A DNA stretch of 64,000 nt, taken from Tabrizicola sp. (lineage in GTDB: Bacteria > Pseudomonadota > Alphaproteobacteria > Rhodobacterales > Rhodobacteraceae). The translations under genes and the position numbers were made by a program. The notes beneath the pieces were generated by a model. It saw only the letters and a list, made by a program, of their open reading frames with translations. It made no database searches and was not told the origin of the DNA. The stretch spans positions 62,001 through 126,000 of the forward strand of contig NZ_JAEULO010000021.1 in NCBI RefSeq assembly GCF_016793705.1. Reading direction: 5' to 3'. This document shows, piece after piece, positions 1 to 7,689 of this stretch; position 1 is the first letter of the stretch, and each line of letters begins with the position of its first letter.

Positions 1-502
1 GCACGGCGATCTCGCCGAAGCGGCTGTCGGGAGTGAAAGTGGCATCGTGCAGGACCAGTTCCTTGATGCCGAGGAAGCTGGCCTCGACCGTCAATCCGTT
101 GCGCTCGCGCTCGCCGATGGCTTCGGCGAAGCTGGCTTCGACATCATCCGAAAGGAAGGGCCGGATGCGGTCAAGCTCGCCCTTCTCGAAAGCCATCAGG
201 ATCATCTCATAGGCGCCGCGGGCGCCTTGCAGGAAGGGACCGACGGCAAAGCCGGGCTCGGCCTTCTTCATTTCGGCCAGGGCGCGGGCGGCGTCGGAGC
301 CCTCGGTGACGTGGTCGGTGATGTCACGGTCCGGACCGCCCTCGATCACCTCGAAGTCGCGACGCAGGCGTGGACGGACCTCGTCCAGCGGGATCGGCGG
401 CTTTTCGAAACCGTCGCGGGTGCCGAGGACAGACCGCAGCTTGAGGATCAGGAAGATCGCGATCCCGGCAAGGACGAGGAGCTGGATCAGGGACCCGTTC
501 AT
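1..502 (-). CDS. timA: Tim44/TimA-family protein (partial, C-terminus outside window)
   Basis: The minus strand encodes an N-terminal membrane segment (MNGSLIQLLVLAGIAIFLIL) followed by a charged, Tim44-like region. Recognisable parts are the stretch around GPFLQGARGAYEMILMAF and a helix with FLSDDVEASF, as in bacterial TimA/Tim44-domain proteins of Rhodobacterales. Family knowledge: the domain resembles the membrane-binding part of mitochondrial Tim44, and bacterial members are inner-membrane anchored with unclear function. The gene runs off the left edge, so about 167 residues are visible. It is divergent from fxsA, a pairing I recall from many Rhodobacteraceae chromosomes. The start is the ATG just before the predicted membrane helix. 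The family call is good; the cellular role is not established. Confidence 0.8.
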   Translation of the reverse strand, partial: MNGSLIQLLVLAGIAIFLILKLRSVLGTRDGFEKPPIPLDEVRPRLRRDFEVIEGGPDRDITDHVTEGSDAARALAEMKKAEPGFAVGPFLQGARGAYEMILMAFEKGELDRIRPFLSDDVEASFAEAIGERERNGLTVEASFLGIKELVLHDATFTPDSRFGEIAV

Positions 503-616
503 GGATGACCTCTGGTCTGGGGTGGTTCCGTTTGAATTGGCACGGCTTGCCCCTATGTAGGGTGGGGTCGCGGCGAAGTCTACCACGCGGCGGCAAGGAA
601 TGGGGGAAGAACGGCG

Positions 617-1045
617 ATGTGGATCGTGTTGGGACTGCTGGCATGGCCGCTGGTCGAGATCGCCCTGTTCGTGACGCTGGGCGCGAAGCTGGGCCTGTGG
701 CTGACGCTGGCCTGGGTGCTGCTGACCGGGATGCTGGGGGTGATGCTGCTGAAGAGCCTGGCGCTTGGTGGGCGCGAGACGCTGCGCCGGGGATTCCAGG
801 AGGGGCTGCACGACCCGCTGTCACCGCTCGCGCAGCGGGCGCTGGTGGGGGTGGCGGCGGTGCTGCTGATCCTGCCGGGGTTCTTCACCGATACGCTGGG
901 GCTGATCCTGCTGCTGCCGCCGGTCCGGGCGGTGATCATCAGGATTCTGGGAAACCGGATGCGGGGCGTCGTGGTGCTGCACCGGGGCCGGGGGTTCGAG
1001 GAGGACCCCTATGAGCACAGGTCCGTAGACGACCGGCTGGAGTGA
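617..1045 (+). CDS. fxsA: FxsA family cytoplasmic membrane protein
   Basis: This 142-residue protein has three to four hydrophobic helices: MWIVLGLLAWPLVEIALFV, then LGLWLTLAWVLLTGMLGVMLL, then LVGVAAVLLILPGFFTDTLGLILLLPPVRAVI. The signature ILPGFFTDTLGLILLLPPVR is typical of FxsA (YtzA). Length fits the family (about 130-170 residues). In E. coli, overproduced FxsA relieves F-plasmid exclusion of phage T7; its normal role is unclear. A purine-rich GGGGGAAGA lies upstream of the ATG. In relatives secB usually follows, but here secB is about 47 kb to the right. Confidence 0.9.
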   Translation: MWIVLGLLAWPLVEIALFVTLGAKLGLWLTLAWVLLTGMLGVMLLKSLALGGRETLRRGFQEGLHDPLSPLAQRALVGVAAVLLILPGFFTDTLGLILLLPPVRAVIIRILGNRMRGVVVLHRGRGFEEDPYEHRSVDDRLE

Positions 1046-1080
1046 GGCGGCAGCGGCGGGATCGGCTGTGATGCACAGGC

Positions 1081-2952
1081 TCAGGCGGCGGCTGTCTTGC
1101 CGAAAGCCTGGGCGAACAGGTCTTCCATCCCCTGCGCTAAAAAGTCGGCGCTTCCTGTGCGGCGGGTTCCGGATGCAGCGGTGTCGGGGGTGTCGGGGGT
1201 CGACGCATCGACGGCAGGGGTCGCCGACCATTGCGCGACCCCGATCTTCACTCCGGCCAGCCGTCGGCGCAATTGCCGGACCTGCAAGGCGACCGTCGCG
1301 GCCTGAGTGCTGCCAAGCGTCACGATCACCAGCGCTTCCGGCTTGAGGCCGCCGAGCGCGCGGGGCAGCGCGGCGCGCAGGGGCAGGGCCGCGACCTCGG
1401 CCCCTTCGGCGCGCAGGGCCTGGGCGACCATCTGCGCGGCGGCGTCCTCAAGCTGGGTCTGCGAGCCCATCACCGCGATCCGGCGGCCCAGTCCGTCAAG
1501 GATGCCGTTGGCCACGAGCGAGGTCTCCTCCGGGTCCTCCGGGGTCTCGGCGCCGAGGGTCAGTTCCTCCTCGACCACGGATTCAAGCTCTTCGGTGATG
1601 GTCCAGGCCGCGTTGGCGATGCGGTGTGACTGGTAGTCGGACAGAAGCCCGGCCTCATGGTCGGCATCGGCCAGCGCAAGCGCCGGGATCGCGGTCTTGT
1701 CGTAGTATTCCGCAAGATAGCGCTTCGCCGTGGTCTCGGCTGCAGACTGGGTGAACTCGAAGGACCGTCCGACCAGCAGACGGTCATAGAGCCGGGCGCT
1801 TTCGGCAAGCACCGGCTGGTCGCCGAACATGATCGGGAAAAGCCGCAGGCTGGGGACGTGGTGGCCGATGACGACGAGGCAGACGGTCAGCGGCGTGGCG
1901 ATGATCAGCCCCATCGGCCCCCAGAGCCAGGTCCAGAACATCGCCGAGACGATGACGGCCAGGGGCGAGACCCCGGTGCGCTGGCCGTAGAACCAGGGCT
2001 CGATGATGTTCGAGGTGGTGAACTCGACCACGGCGAACAGGACTCCGGTCCAGATCACCAGCGACCAGTCGGGCGAGACGGCGAAGGCCATCAGCAAGGG
2101 CAGGATCGCCGAGATGGCCGAGCCGATATAGGGCACGAAGCGCATGACCAGGGTGACGAGGCCGAAGAAGAGCGCGTTCGGCACGCCGATCAGCCAGAGG
2201 CCAAGCCAGATCGGCACGGCATAGATCACGTTCACGACCAACTGGGCGAGGAGATAGGTCGATACCCGGGCCCCCGCATCGGCCAGAAGGCGCGAGGTCG
2301 CAAGGATGTTCGACCCGCCGATCAGCTGCACCAGCCGGTCGCGCAGGGTGGCGCGTTCGAGAAGGGCGAAGATCACCACCACGAAGACGATGCCGAAGAT
2401 CCCGACGGGGGCGAGGGCGGGAAGGATGACGCCGTTCAGCCAGTCCATCAGCCCCGTCCGCTCGACCACCTCGACCTTCATGGTCTGGCTCTCGGCTCCG
2501 GCGGTCTCGGCTTCGAGACGCTTGGAGATGTCGTCGACCATGCCTTGCAGGTGCGCGACGATCCTGTTGTCGGTTCCCGCATCGAGAATTCCGTCGATCT
2601 TGCTCAGGACGTTGCCCTGATACTGCGGCAGCTTCATCCCGATCTGGCTGAACTGGTAGGCGAGGATCAGGACGAAGGCCGCCACCAGTGCCCCTGCGGA
2701 GATGACCGTCAGGATCACCGCAGGCATGTCGCGCAGGCCTCGCCGACGGAGAGCGTTGACGACCGGCGTCAGCACGAAGGCGATCAGCATCCCGAGCACG
2801 AGCGGCAGGAACAGGTCCTTCGCGACATAGAGGATGGCACAGACCAGGGTGATGGTCCCAAGCGTGGTCAGCGTGACGATGGAACGACCGCTTTCGACCG
2901 GAGAACTGCCCCGGTCGCGCCGCAGAGTCGCGGCCTCGTCGATGTCTGGCAT
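1081..2952 (-). CDS. AI-2E family transporter-like membrane protein with long C-terminal extension
   Basis: The 623-residue product starts with a short polar tail, then has about eight membrane helices up to residue ~375. Examples are TLGTITLVCAILYVA, LFLPLVLGMLIAFVLTPVV, ALAPVGIFGIVFVVVIFALL and MGLIIATPLTVCLVVIGHHV, the pattern of the AI-2E transporter (PF01594/YhhT) family. Residues ~375-623 form a soluble extension rich in Ala and Glu, with no domain I can name. Typical family members are 340-400 residues, so the extension is notable. The start was chosen at the ATG preceded by AGGGGAAG. An EcfG-type promoter lies just upstream, shared back to back with the next gene, so stress-induced expression is likely. 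Substrate unknown; the family name does not prove AI-2 transport. Confidence 0.8.
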   Translation of the reverse strand: MPDIDEAATLRRDRGSSPVESGRSIVTLTTLGTITLVCAILYVAKDLFLPLVLGMLIAFVLTPVVNALRRRGLRDMPAVILTVISAGALVAAFVLILAYQFSQIGMKLPQYQGNVLSKIDGILDAGTDNRIVAHLQGMVDDISKRLEAETAGAESQTMKVEVVERTGLMDWLNGVILPALAPVGIFGIVFVVVIFALLERATLRDRLVQLIGGSNILATSRLLADAGARVSTYLLAQLVVNVIYAVPIWLGLWLIGVPNALFFGLVTLVMRFVPYIGSAISAILPLLMAFAVSPDWSLVIWTGVLFAVVEFTTSNIIEPWFYGQRTGVSPLAVIVSAMFWTWLWGPMGLIIATPLTVCLVVIGHHVPSLRLFPIMFGDQPVLAESARLYDRLLVGRSFEFTQSAAETTAKRYLAEYYDKTAIPALALADADHEAGLLSDYQSHRIANAAWTITEELESVVEEELTLGAETPEDPEETSLVANGILDGLGRRIAVMGSQTQLEDAAAQMVAQALRAEGAEVAALPLRAALPRALGGLKPEALVIVTLGSTQAATVALQVRQLRRRLAGVKIGVAQWSATPAVDASTPDTPDTAASGTRRTGSADFLAQGMEDLFAQAFGKTAAA

Positions 2953-2981
2953 GATCTTCCCCTCGTTGCGCCTGGGCTGCA

Positions 2982-3006
2982 AACGTGCGGGCGGGGAACC
3001 GGTTCC
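2982..3006 (-). promoter_or_regulatory. EcfG-type (general stress) promoter for the AI-2E-family gene
   Basis: On the minus strand GGAAC (3002-3006) is followed after exactly 16 bases by CGTT (2982-2985), matching the alphaproteobacterial EcfG consensus GGAAC-N16/17-cGTT. It lies about 30 bases upstream of the AI-2E-family start and overlaps the -35 element of the promoter on the other strand. Match seen directly; function inferred from the consensus and the nearby ecfG. Confidence 0.7.
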
Positions 3007-3019
3007 CGATTCAGGCGTT
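2995..3019 (+). promoter_or_regulatory. EcfG-type promoter for the small unknown gene
   Basis: GGAAC at 2995-2999 is followed by 16 bases and CGTT at 3016-3019, a full match to the EcfG consensus, about 60 bases before the next ATG. Together with the opposite-strand site it makes a 12-bp palindrome GGAACCGGTTCC whose two halves are the two -35 elements. Confidence 0.7.
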
Positions 3020-3078
3020 GGCAGGGGCTGGTGTCCGGGCCGAGTGCCGGGACCGCCTGTTCCCCTGGGAGGATCGCG

Positions 3079-3552
3079 ATGGCTGACCGCAAGCTTGTCC
3101 TGCTGAACGATCTGGCGCTGCAAGTGAAGCCGGAAACGGTAAAGCCGGGAGATGCGGCGCGAATCTTCGTGGCGGGGAACAACCTGGTGCGGATGACGCT
3201 GGCCGAGCTGGCGCTTCCGGGGGCAGAGATGGTCTGGACCGATTTCCGGCACAGCGCCTCGCTGGGCGCATTGCAGGCCGCGGTGCAGGCCGCGGGCGGG
3301 TTGGACCGCCTGGTGCTGGCGGTGGATGGCGAGCATGGCGAGGCGGCGTTCTCGATCATGTGCGCGGTGCTGACGCTGCTGCCGCCCTTGCGCCGTCGCC
3401 AGACCTCGGAGATCGAGCTGATCTGCCTGCCGGGGAAGGCTGCGGCGTCGCTGATGCAGTTCGTGGACCGCATCCGACCGCAACTGGCCAGTCGCGGGGT
3501 GGGCGTCTCGCTGGAGATGCTGGCAGAGCCGGTGGACCGCAGCCTGGCCTGA
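3079..3552 (+). CDS. hypothetical protein, Rossmann-like
   Basis: 157 residues starting at the ATG that follows GGGAGGATC. The sequence alternates strands and helices (RIFVAGNNLVRMTLAEL, GLDRLVLAVDGEHGEAAF, SEIELICLPGKAAASLMQFVDRIRPQLASRGVGVSLEML) in a way that recalls part of a short-chain dehydrogenase fold. It lacks a TGxxxGxG motif and a YxxxK catalytic pair, so it is unlikely to be an active dehydrogenase. A perfect EcfG-type promoter sits upstream, suggesting a general stress protein. Function not recognised. Confidence 0.65.
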   Translation: MADRKLVLLNDLALQVKPETVKPGDAARIFVAGNNLVRMTLAELALPGAEMVWTDFRHSASLGALQAAVQAAGGLDRLVLAVDGEHGEAAFSIMCAVLTLLPPLRRRQTSEIELICLPGKAAASLMQFVDRIRPQLASRGVGVSLEMLAEPVDRSLA

Positions 3553-3582
3553 GGGCCGTTGTTTTCCGGTGTCTTGAACAAG

Positions 3583-3612
3583 AAAAAAGGGCTGCAACCG
3601 GTGTTGCAGCCC
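3583..3612 (-). terminator. rho-independent terminator after the DUF1328 gene
   Basis: A perfect 10-bp stem (GGGCTGCAAC / GTTGCAGCCC) with a four-base loop is followed, reading on the minus strand, by a run of six T residues. It lies 46 bases past the stop of the DUF1328 gene, between two convergent genes. Confidence 0.85.
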
Positions 3613-3658
3613 AGTCTAAGGATGACGGCAGGGAAGGACCGCTCCTTGGGGACGTGGA

Positions 3659-3820
3659 TCAGCGGCTGACGGCGCCGCGAAGCAGGGAAACGAGGAAGAG
3701 GATCAGGAAGATGACGAACAGCACCTGCGCGATTCCGGCGGAGGTGCCGGCGATGCCCCCGAAGCCAAGGACACCGGCGATGATCGCGATGACGAGGAAT
3801 GTGACGGCCCAACCGAGCAT
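3659..3820 (-). CDS. DUF1328 small membrane protein
   Basis: A 53-residue protein, [20 protein letters not shown] onward, with the conserved [17 protein letters not shown] block and a second helix ending in SLLRG. This is the DUF1328 (YtjA) family of two-helix inner-membrane peptides. Length is exactly that of the family. An AAGGAG ribosome site precedes the ATG. The gene is short but has its own terminator and an EcfG-like motif upstream, consistent with a stress-induced membrane peptide. The biochemical role of the family is unknown. Confidence 0.9.
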   Translation of the reverse strand: MLGWAVTFLVIAIIAGVLGFGGIAGTSAGIAQVLFVIFLILFLVSLLRGAVSR

Positions 3821-3880
3821 GGGATTTCTCCTTCTGAGTCCGGCCCGAGGACGGGCCCTGTGGATTTGATCTGGCCTGTC

Positions 3881-3906
3881 AACCACGCCCGACCGGGAGC
3901 GGTTCC
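3881..3906 (-). promoter_or_regulatory. possible EcfG-type promoter for the DUF1328 gene
   Basis: On the minus strand GGAAC (3902-3906) is followed by 17 bases and GGTT (3881-3884), an acceptable variant of GGAAC-N16/17-nGTT, about 60 bases before the DUF1328 start. Confidence 0.5.
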
Positions 3907-3968
3907 GCCGAAGCGTCGGTTTTTTTTGCGGGACGGCGCCGAAGCAGAGCGCAGAGACCCCGGGTGAG

Positions 3969-3993
3969 GGAACCGGAGAAGCCGGTGCGCATT
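3969..3993 (+). promoter_or_regulatory. weak EcfG-like promoter for the membrane-stress operon
   Basis: GGAAC (3969-3973), then 16 bases, then CATT (3990-3993). The -35 element is perfect; the -10 differs from CGTT at one position. It lies about 70 bases before the first gene of the operon. The same CATT variant appears upstream of the Crp/Fnr gene. Confidence 0.4.
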
Positions 3994-4063
3994 GTATCGG
4001 GTGAGCGGGGGATCGGGCCGGTGGCCTGCCCTCGAAGGGGATTTCCCAGTCAGGAGAGATGCA

Positions 4064-4630
4064 ATGAACGCGAGCTACAAGGAAACGGCGAAGGAAACGG
4101 TGAAGTCGGTTTCGGCTACGGCCAGGCAGACTGCCGCCGATGCGGTCGAGACTGCGCGCGACATGGCTGGCGAGGCGAAGGATGTGGCGACGGATACGCT
4201 GGCCGAGAGTCAGTCTCGGCTGGGCGGCGCGCTGCGCAAGGCGCAGGACACGGCGCAGGATGCTGGCGAGGCGATCGTGGCGGGGGCCGGAGCGACGCTG
4301 GCCTCTGTCCGCGACGTGGCGGTGGAGAAGGCCGATGCGGCTCGGGAAAGCCTGTCGGATGTTGGTGATCGGCTGGCTGCGACCTTGCAGCGCGCTTCGG
4401 ACGATCCGGATGGGGACGAGCTGAAGTCGCGGATGCTGGGTTCGGTCGCAAAAGGCCTGACGACGGCGTCGGATGCGCTGCGGCAGAAGTCGGTGACTGA
4501 CCTGACCGCCGACATCAGGACGCTGGCACGGAAGCATCCTGGCGCCTTCATGGCGGCGGCGGCCGTGGTCGGCTTCGCGGCGGCGCGCTTCATGCGTTCG
4601 TCCAGCGAGCGCCGGGAGCCGCGCGTCTGA
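4064..4630 (+). CDS. amphipathic-helix stress protein (YqjD/ElaB- or LEA-like)
   Basis: 188 residues, starting at the ATG preceded by CAGGAGAG. Most of the protein is repetitive amphipathic helix rich in Ala, Glu, Asp and Lys (blocks such as [20 protein letters not shown]). It ends in a hydrophobic segment, [20 protein letters not shown], followed by a basic tail. This pattern resembles the C-tail-anchored, ribosome-associated YqjD/ElaB proteins and apolipoprotein/LEA-like proteins. Its stop overlaps the start of the next gene, as in yqjDE-type operons. Likely an inner-membrane stress protein; the exact family is uncertain. Confidence 0.7.
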   Translation: MNASYKETAKETVKSVSATARQTAADAVETARDMAGEAKDVATDTLAESQSRLGGALRKAQDTAQDAGEAIVAGAGATLASVRDVAVEKADAARESLSDVGDRLAATLQRASDDPDGDELKSRMLGSVAKGLTTASDALRQKSVTDLTADIRTLARKHPGAFMAAAAVVGFAAARFMRSSSERREPRV

Positions 4631-5052
4631 TGACCGGGCGGCGCGAAGAGGGGGAAGCAGGGATGATGTCCCTGCTCTCCGACGTGGCCACCGGGGTCGG
4701 TCGTCTGGTGCAGGGCGAGCTTCGGCTGGCGCGGACGGAGGCGACCGAGGGCCTGAAGGCTGCCGGATCCGGCCTGGTGAAGATCGGCGTCGCGGCGATC
4801 ATCGGTCTGGTCGGGTTGAACCTGCTGGCCGGAGCGGCGGTGGCCGCGCTGGCGGCGACGGGCCTTGGCCCGGCCTGGTCGGCCCTGCTGGTGGGTGCGG
4901 CCCTGTGTCTGCTGGCCCTGGGTCTTGCGCTTGCCGGGCGGGCGGCGCTGCGGCTGCGCGGCATCTGGCCCGAGCGCGCGCTGCGCGGCCTAAGGCGCGA
5001 TGCCGAGGCGGTGCAGCAGGGGTTGAACGGAACGGAGGCGCGTCATGTCTGA
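4630..5052 (+). CDS. phage holin family protein (YqjE-like)
   Basis: 140 residues. An N-terminal helix ([21 protein letters not shown]) is followed by two long hydrophobic segments, [26 protein letters not shown] and [23 protein letters not shown]. This is the layout of the YqjE / Holin-X superfamily of cytoplasmic-membrane proteins. The ATG overlaps the preceding stop, giving translational coupling; an internal ATG pair a few codons downstream is an alternative start. The holin label is historical: in this chromosomal setting between a YqjD-like and a DUF3618 protein it is probably a membrane-stress component rather than a lysis protein. Confidence 0.75.
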   Translation: MTGRREEGEAGMMSLLSDVATGVGRLVQGELRLARTEATEGLKAAGSGLVKIGVAAIIGLVGLNLLAGAAVAALAATGLGPAWSALLVGAALCLLALGLALAGRAALRLRGIWPERALRGLRRDAEAVQQGLNGTEARHV

Positions 5053-5950
5053 CTTTGCCAAGCACGATATCGAGCGGTCGCTGGAACGCGACCGGGTGGC
5101 CCTGGCGCAATCCCTGGCCGCACTGCACGACCGGCTGCGCCCGTCGAACCTGATGGCCGAGGGCAAGGAGGCGCTGGTCGCCCAGGCCTCGCCGCTTCTT
5201 GACCGGCTGGACGGGGCGGTGCGGGCACAGCCGCTGGTGGCCGCAGCCGCCGGAGTGGCGCTGGCCGCGCTGATCTTCGGGCGGAAGCGGGCCAATGACG
5301 CGGAAACGGCGGGGACGGTGCCGGCGATGGCGGGAACCAAGTTCGAGGCGCTGACCCGCTGGGAAGACGAGGGCGGCCCGCCCGCGCCAGAGCCCGTGGA
5401 CCCGGACGACGACTGGCTGAGTGAGGCGCAGGGCCTGCGTGATACGGCACAATCCTTGCTGGCGCAGATCGACGAGGCAGCCCGCCGTGGGCTGGCACCG
5501 GCGGCGAAACTGGCGAAGCACCGGGCCGAAGTTCTGGCGGCGCTGGCGGCGGAGACGAAGGTGGCGCTTGGCAAGGGCCTCGGCTCGCTGTCGGGCGCGG
5601 CGCGCGACCAGGCCTTGCAGGCGCGCGAGCGGATCTACCTCAGCCGGATCGCGATGGCGGAAAAGGGCCGCGAGACCGTGGACGCCAACCCGTTGGCGGT
5701 CGGCGCGGCGCTGGCGCTGGCGGGGGCGGCAGTGGCCTGCCTTTTCCCGCGGACCGAGGCCGAAGATCGGCTTCTGGGCGAGACGCGGGACCAGCTTGCG
5801 ACGGACCTGAAGGCGCTGGCCAAGCGCGAGGCGGTGAAGGCGAGCGCCTTCGGCTCGACGCTGAAGGATGCGCTGAAGACCGACCTGAAACATGCCGCGC
5901 AGCTGTTCACGCCGCCCGATGCGGATGAAAGGCCCGCGCGGCCCCACTGA
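5045..5950 (+). CDS. DUF3618 domain membrane protein
   Basis: 301 residues. The N-terminus (IERSLERDRVALAQSLAALHDRL) matches the DUF3618 pattern of an IE-x2-R-x3-tL-x2-L-x2-rL helix, followed by a membrane segment (QPLVAAAAGVALAALIFG). The centre and C-terminus are charged helices, with another hydrophobic stretch, NPLAVGAALALAGAAVACLF. The start overlaps the previous gene by eight bases. Third gene of the yqjDE-like operon, ending at a strong terminator. Function unknown; membrane anchoring and stress association are inferred from the context. Confidence 0.75.
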   Translation: MSDFAKHDIERSLERDRVALAQSLAALHDRLRPSNLMAEGKEALVAQASPLLDRLDGAVRAQPLVAAAAGVALAALIFGRKRANDAETAGTVPAMAGTKFEALTRWEDEGGPPAPEPVDPDDDWLSEAQGLRDTAQSLLAQIDEAARRGLAPAAKLAKHRAEVLAALAAETKVALGKGLGSLSGAARDQALQARERIYLSRIAMAEKGRETVDANPLAVGAALALAGAAVACLFPRTEAEDRLLGETRDQLATDLKALAKREAVKASAFGSTLKDALKTDLKHAAQLFTPPDADERPARPH

Positions 5951-5958
5951 GACCGATC

Positions 5959-5983
5959 AACCGGCCCTTCGGGGCCGGTTTTC
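5959..5983 (+). terminator. rho-independent terminator of the membrane-stress operon
   Basis: CCGGCCC-TTCG-GGGCCGG forms a seven-base-pair stem with a stable TTCG loop, extended by AA/TT pairs and followed by TTTTC. It lies between convergent genes and can also act on the opposite strand, where the tail is AA-rich upstream and T-rich downstream. Confidence 0.8.
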
Positions 5984-5985
5984 AT

Positions 5986-7689
5986 TCAGGTGCCCTTCGG
6001 CCGCGGGAAGACCAGCTCGACCGTTGCGCGCCCATCATCTATGTGGATGCTGACCGTGCCAAACAGTTGCGCCGCGAATTGACGCATCATGCGTTGCGGC
6101 AGGGCCAGCAACCCGTCGGTCGTCTCGGGTCGAAACTGCGGCACGACCGGACCTCCGATCCGCAGCCGGATGATGCTGTCGGATTCGGTCAGGTCCACGG
6201 TCACGGCATCGCGGCCAAGCCCCGGCAGCGAAAAATAGCAGCCCACCGCCTCGGCGAGGGCGAGGGCCAGCGGGACGGCGGCCTGCGCCTCCATCCTGAT
6301 CGGTTGCAGCCGCTTGGTCGCAACGCCCAGCGCGACGCCGTGGATTTCCTTCAGGCGCTTGACCACGTTCAGAAGCACGACGTCGATCGCCACGTCGCGC
6401 TGCCCGGACAGGGTATAGAGGCTGGTATGGGTGGACGACAGCGCGATCACCCGGTTGATCAGCCCGTCCAGCACCGCCCGCAGCTTGGGGTCCGAAGCCT
6501 CGCGCCGGTACATCCGCATGATCGAGGCGATGATTTGCAGGCTGTTGCCGCTGCGGTGGTTGACCTCGCGGATCAAGAGGTCCTTGTCGACCAGGAGGTT
6601 CTGCAAATCGGCCTCTTCCTGCTCGATGGTGCGGATCAGGCCTTCGTAGGCGGCGTGCAGGCGCCGGATCTCGGTCGGGGCGCCGGAAAGCTCGGGGATC
6701 ATCAGGCGCTGCCTTGTCGAGACGTAGCTGCCCATCGTGCGCGCCAGCGCGCGGACATGGCGGACAACGAGGCGGCTGGAGGCGAAGCCGGCGACGGCCA
6801 GCGCGGCGATCCAGGTCAGGACGGGGAGGAGGTAGGGCGTGAAGGCGCTGGCCTGCTGCAAGTAGCTCATCGCGTTGCGCCGCCAGATCGAGAGCAGGTA
6901 GAGGTCATCGGTGACGCTGACCACCGACAGGATGCGCCGACCGCTGCCGTCGTCGTCGAGATAGGTCGGGTGGTTGGCGATCCGTGACAGGTCCATCAGA
7001 TCGACCGAGACCGGGATCATCCGGTCCGGAGGAGCATCGGGATCGGAGGACAGAAGCAGGGTTCCGTCAGACAGGAAGGTGGCCAGATAGTCGGGCCGCC
7101 AGAGCGTGAGGGAATCCGAATATTCATTCGGCGCGATGGAGGTGTAGGACAGCGAGATGGCGACGACACCGGACTGAACGCCAGACTGGTCGAAGACGGG
7201 ATGGCTGACCCCGATGACGGCGGTACCGGAGACTGGCCCATGCGGGTTGTAGGTGACACGGGGCTGGGGTTTCTCGATCAGGGTCTGGAAGCGCGGCTCG
7301 TCCTTGAAGTCGTAGACCCGCCCGTTCGAGGAGCAGGTCATGAGCCCAGAAAGCGGGATATAGGCCACCAGGGTCGCCTGAGGGAGTTCGCGGGCCAGGG
7401 CGGTGACCCGTTCCACGCAATCGGGGCCGGGAGAGGGTGCGCTCGACAAGACCGAGGCGAGAACCCGGACTGAAATCTGGGCTTCCTTGATGACGTCGAT
7501 CTGGCTGCGCACCGCTTGCAGCGCCGCTCCGCCAACGCCTGCCAGTGTGGTCGCGTCGACCTGGCCAAGCGCATCGCGGGTCTGGACGACGGACAGCACC
7601 CCAAGCGGCATCAGCGCCAGCATGAGGGTGGACCCCAGCCGCACCCCAAGGCTGCTGGCCGACAGACGGGACCTTAGCCTGCCGATCAA
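5986..7689 (-). CDS. HWE/HisKA_2-type sensor kinase, catalytic domain apparently degenerate
   Basis: 567 residues. There are two membrane helices (about 17-36 and a second near 280-300) around a periplasmic sensor region that looks Cache-like, then a HAMP-like linker. The dimerisation/phosphoacceptor motif is at about 373-385: REVNHRSGNSLQ keeps the His (378), where typical members read HHRVKNNLQ. The ATP-binding part is abnormal: the expected NELVTNAxKH N-box is AEAVGCYFS (about 479-487), and the DxGxGLP G-box is replaced by GGPVVPQF. The start is TTG, overlapping the ecfG stop, so it is translationally coupled to ecfG. Position suggests a PhyK-like input sensor for the general stress response. 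The lost Asn and Gly residues argue for a pseudokinase or adaptor. Confidence 0.75.
   Translation of the reverse strand: MIGRLRSRLSASSLGVRLGSTLMLALMPLGVLSVVQTRDALGQVDATTLAGVGGAALQAVRSQIDVIKEAQISVRVLASVLSSAPSPGPDCVERVTALARELPQATLVAYIPLSGLMTCSSNGRVYDFKDEPRFQTLIEKPQPRVTYNPHGPVSGTAVIGVSHPVFDQSGVQSGVVAISLSYTSIAPNEYSDSLTLWRPDYLATFLSDGTLLLSSDPDAPPDRMIPVSVDLMDLSRIANHPTYLDDDGSGRRILSVVSVTDDLYLLSIWRRNAMSYLQQASAFTPYLLPVLTWIAALAVAGFASSRLVVRHVRALARTMGSYVSTRQRLMIPELSGAPTEIRRLHAAYEGLIRTIEQEEADLQNLLVDKDLLIREVNHRSGNSLQIIASIMRMYRREASDPKLRAVLDGLINRVIALSSTHTSLYTLSGQRDVAIDVVLLNVVKRLKEIHGVALGVATKRLQPIRMEAQAAVPLALALAEAVGCYFSLPGLGRDAVTVDLTESDSIIRLRIGGPVVPQFRPETTDGLLALPQRMMRQFAAQLFGTVSIHIDDGRATVELVFPRPKGT

Noticed and set aside
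1657-3552. Long plus-strand frame opposite the AI-2E-type gene (over 600 codons)
   Set aside because: Antisense shadow of a high-GC gene: very rich in Arg, Gly, Asp and His with no domain. Only its last 157 codons, from 3079, form a plausible gene with its own ribosome site.
4630-5052. Holin-family protein as a sign of a prophage
   Set aside because: No other phage genes nearby; neighbours are YqjD-like and DUF3618 proteins, so this is the chromosomal YqjE-type membrane protein.
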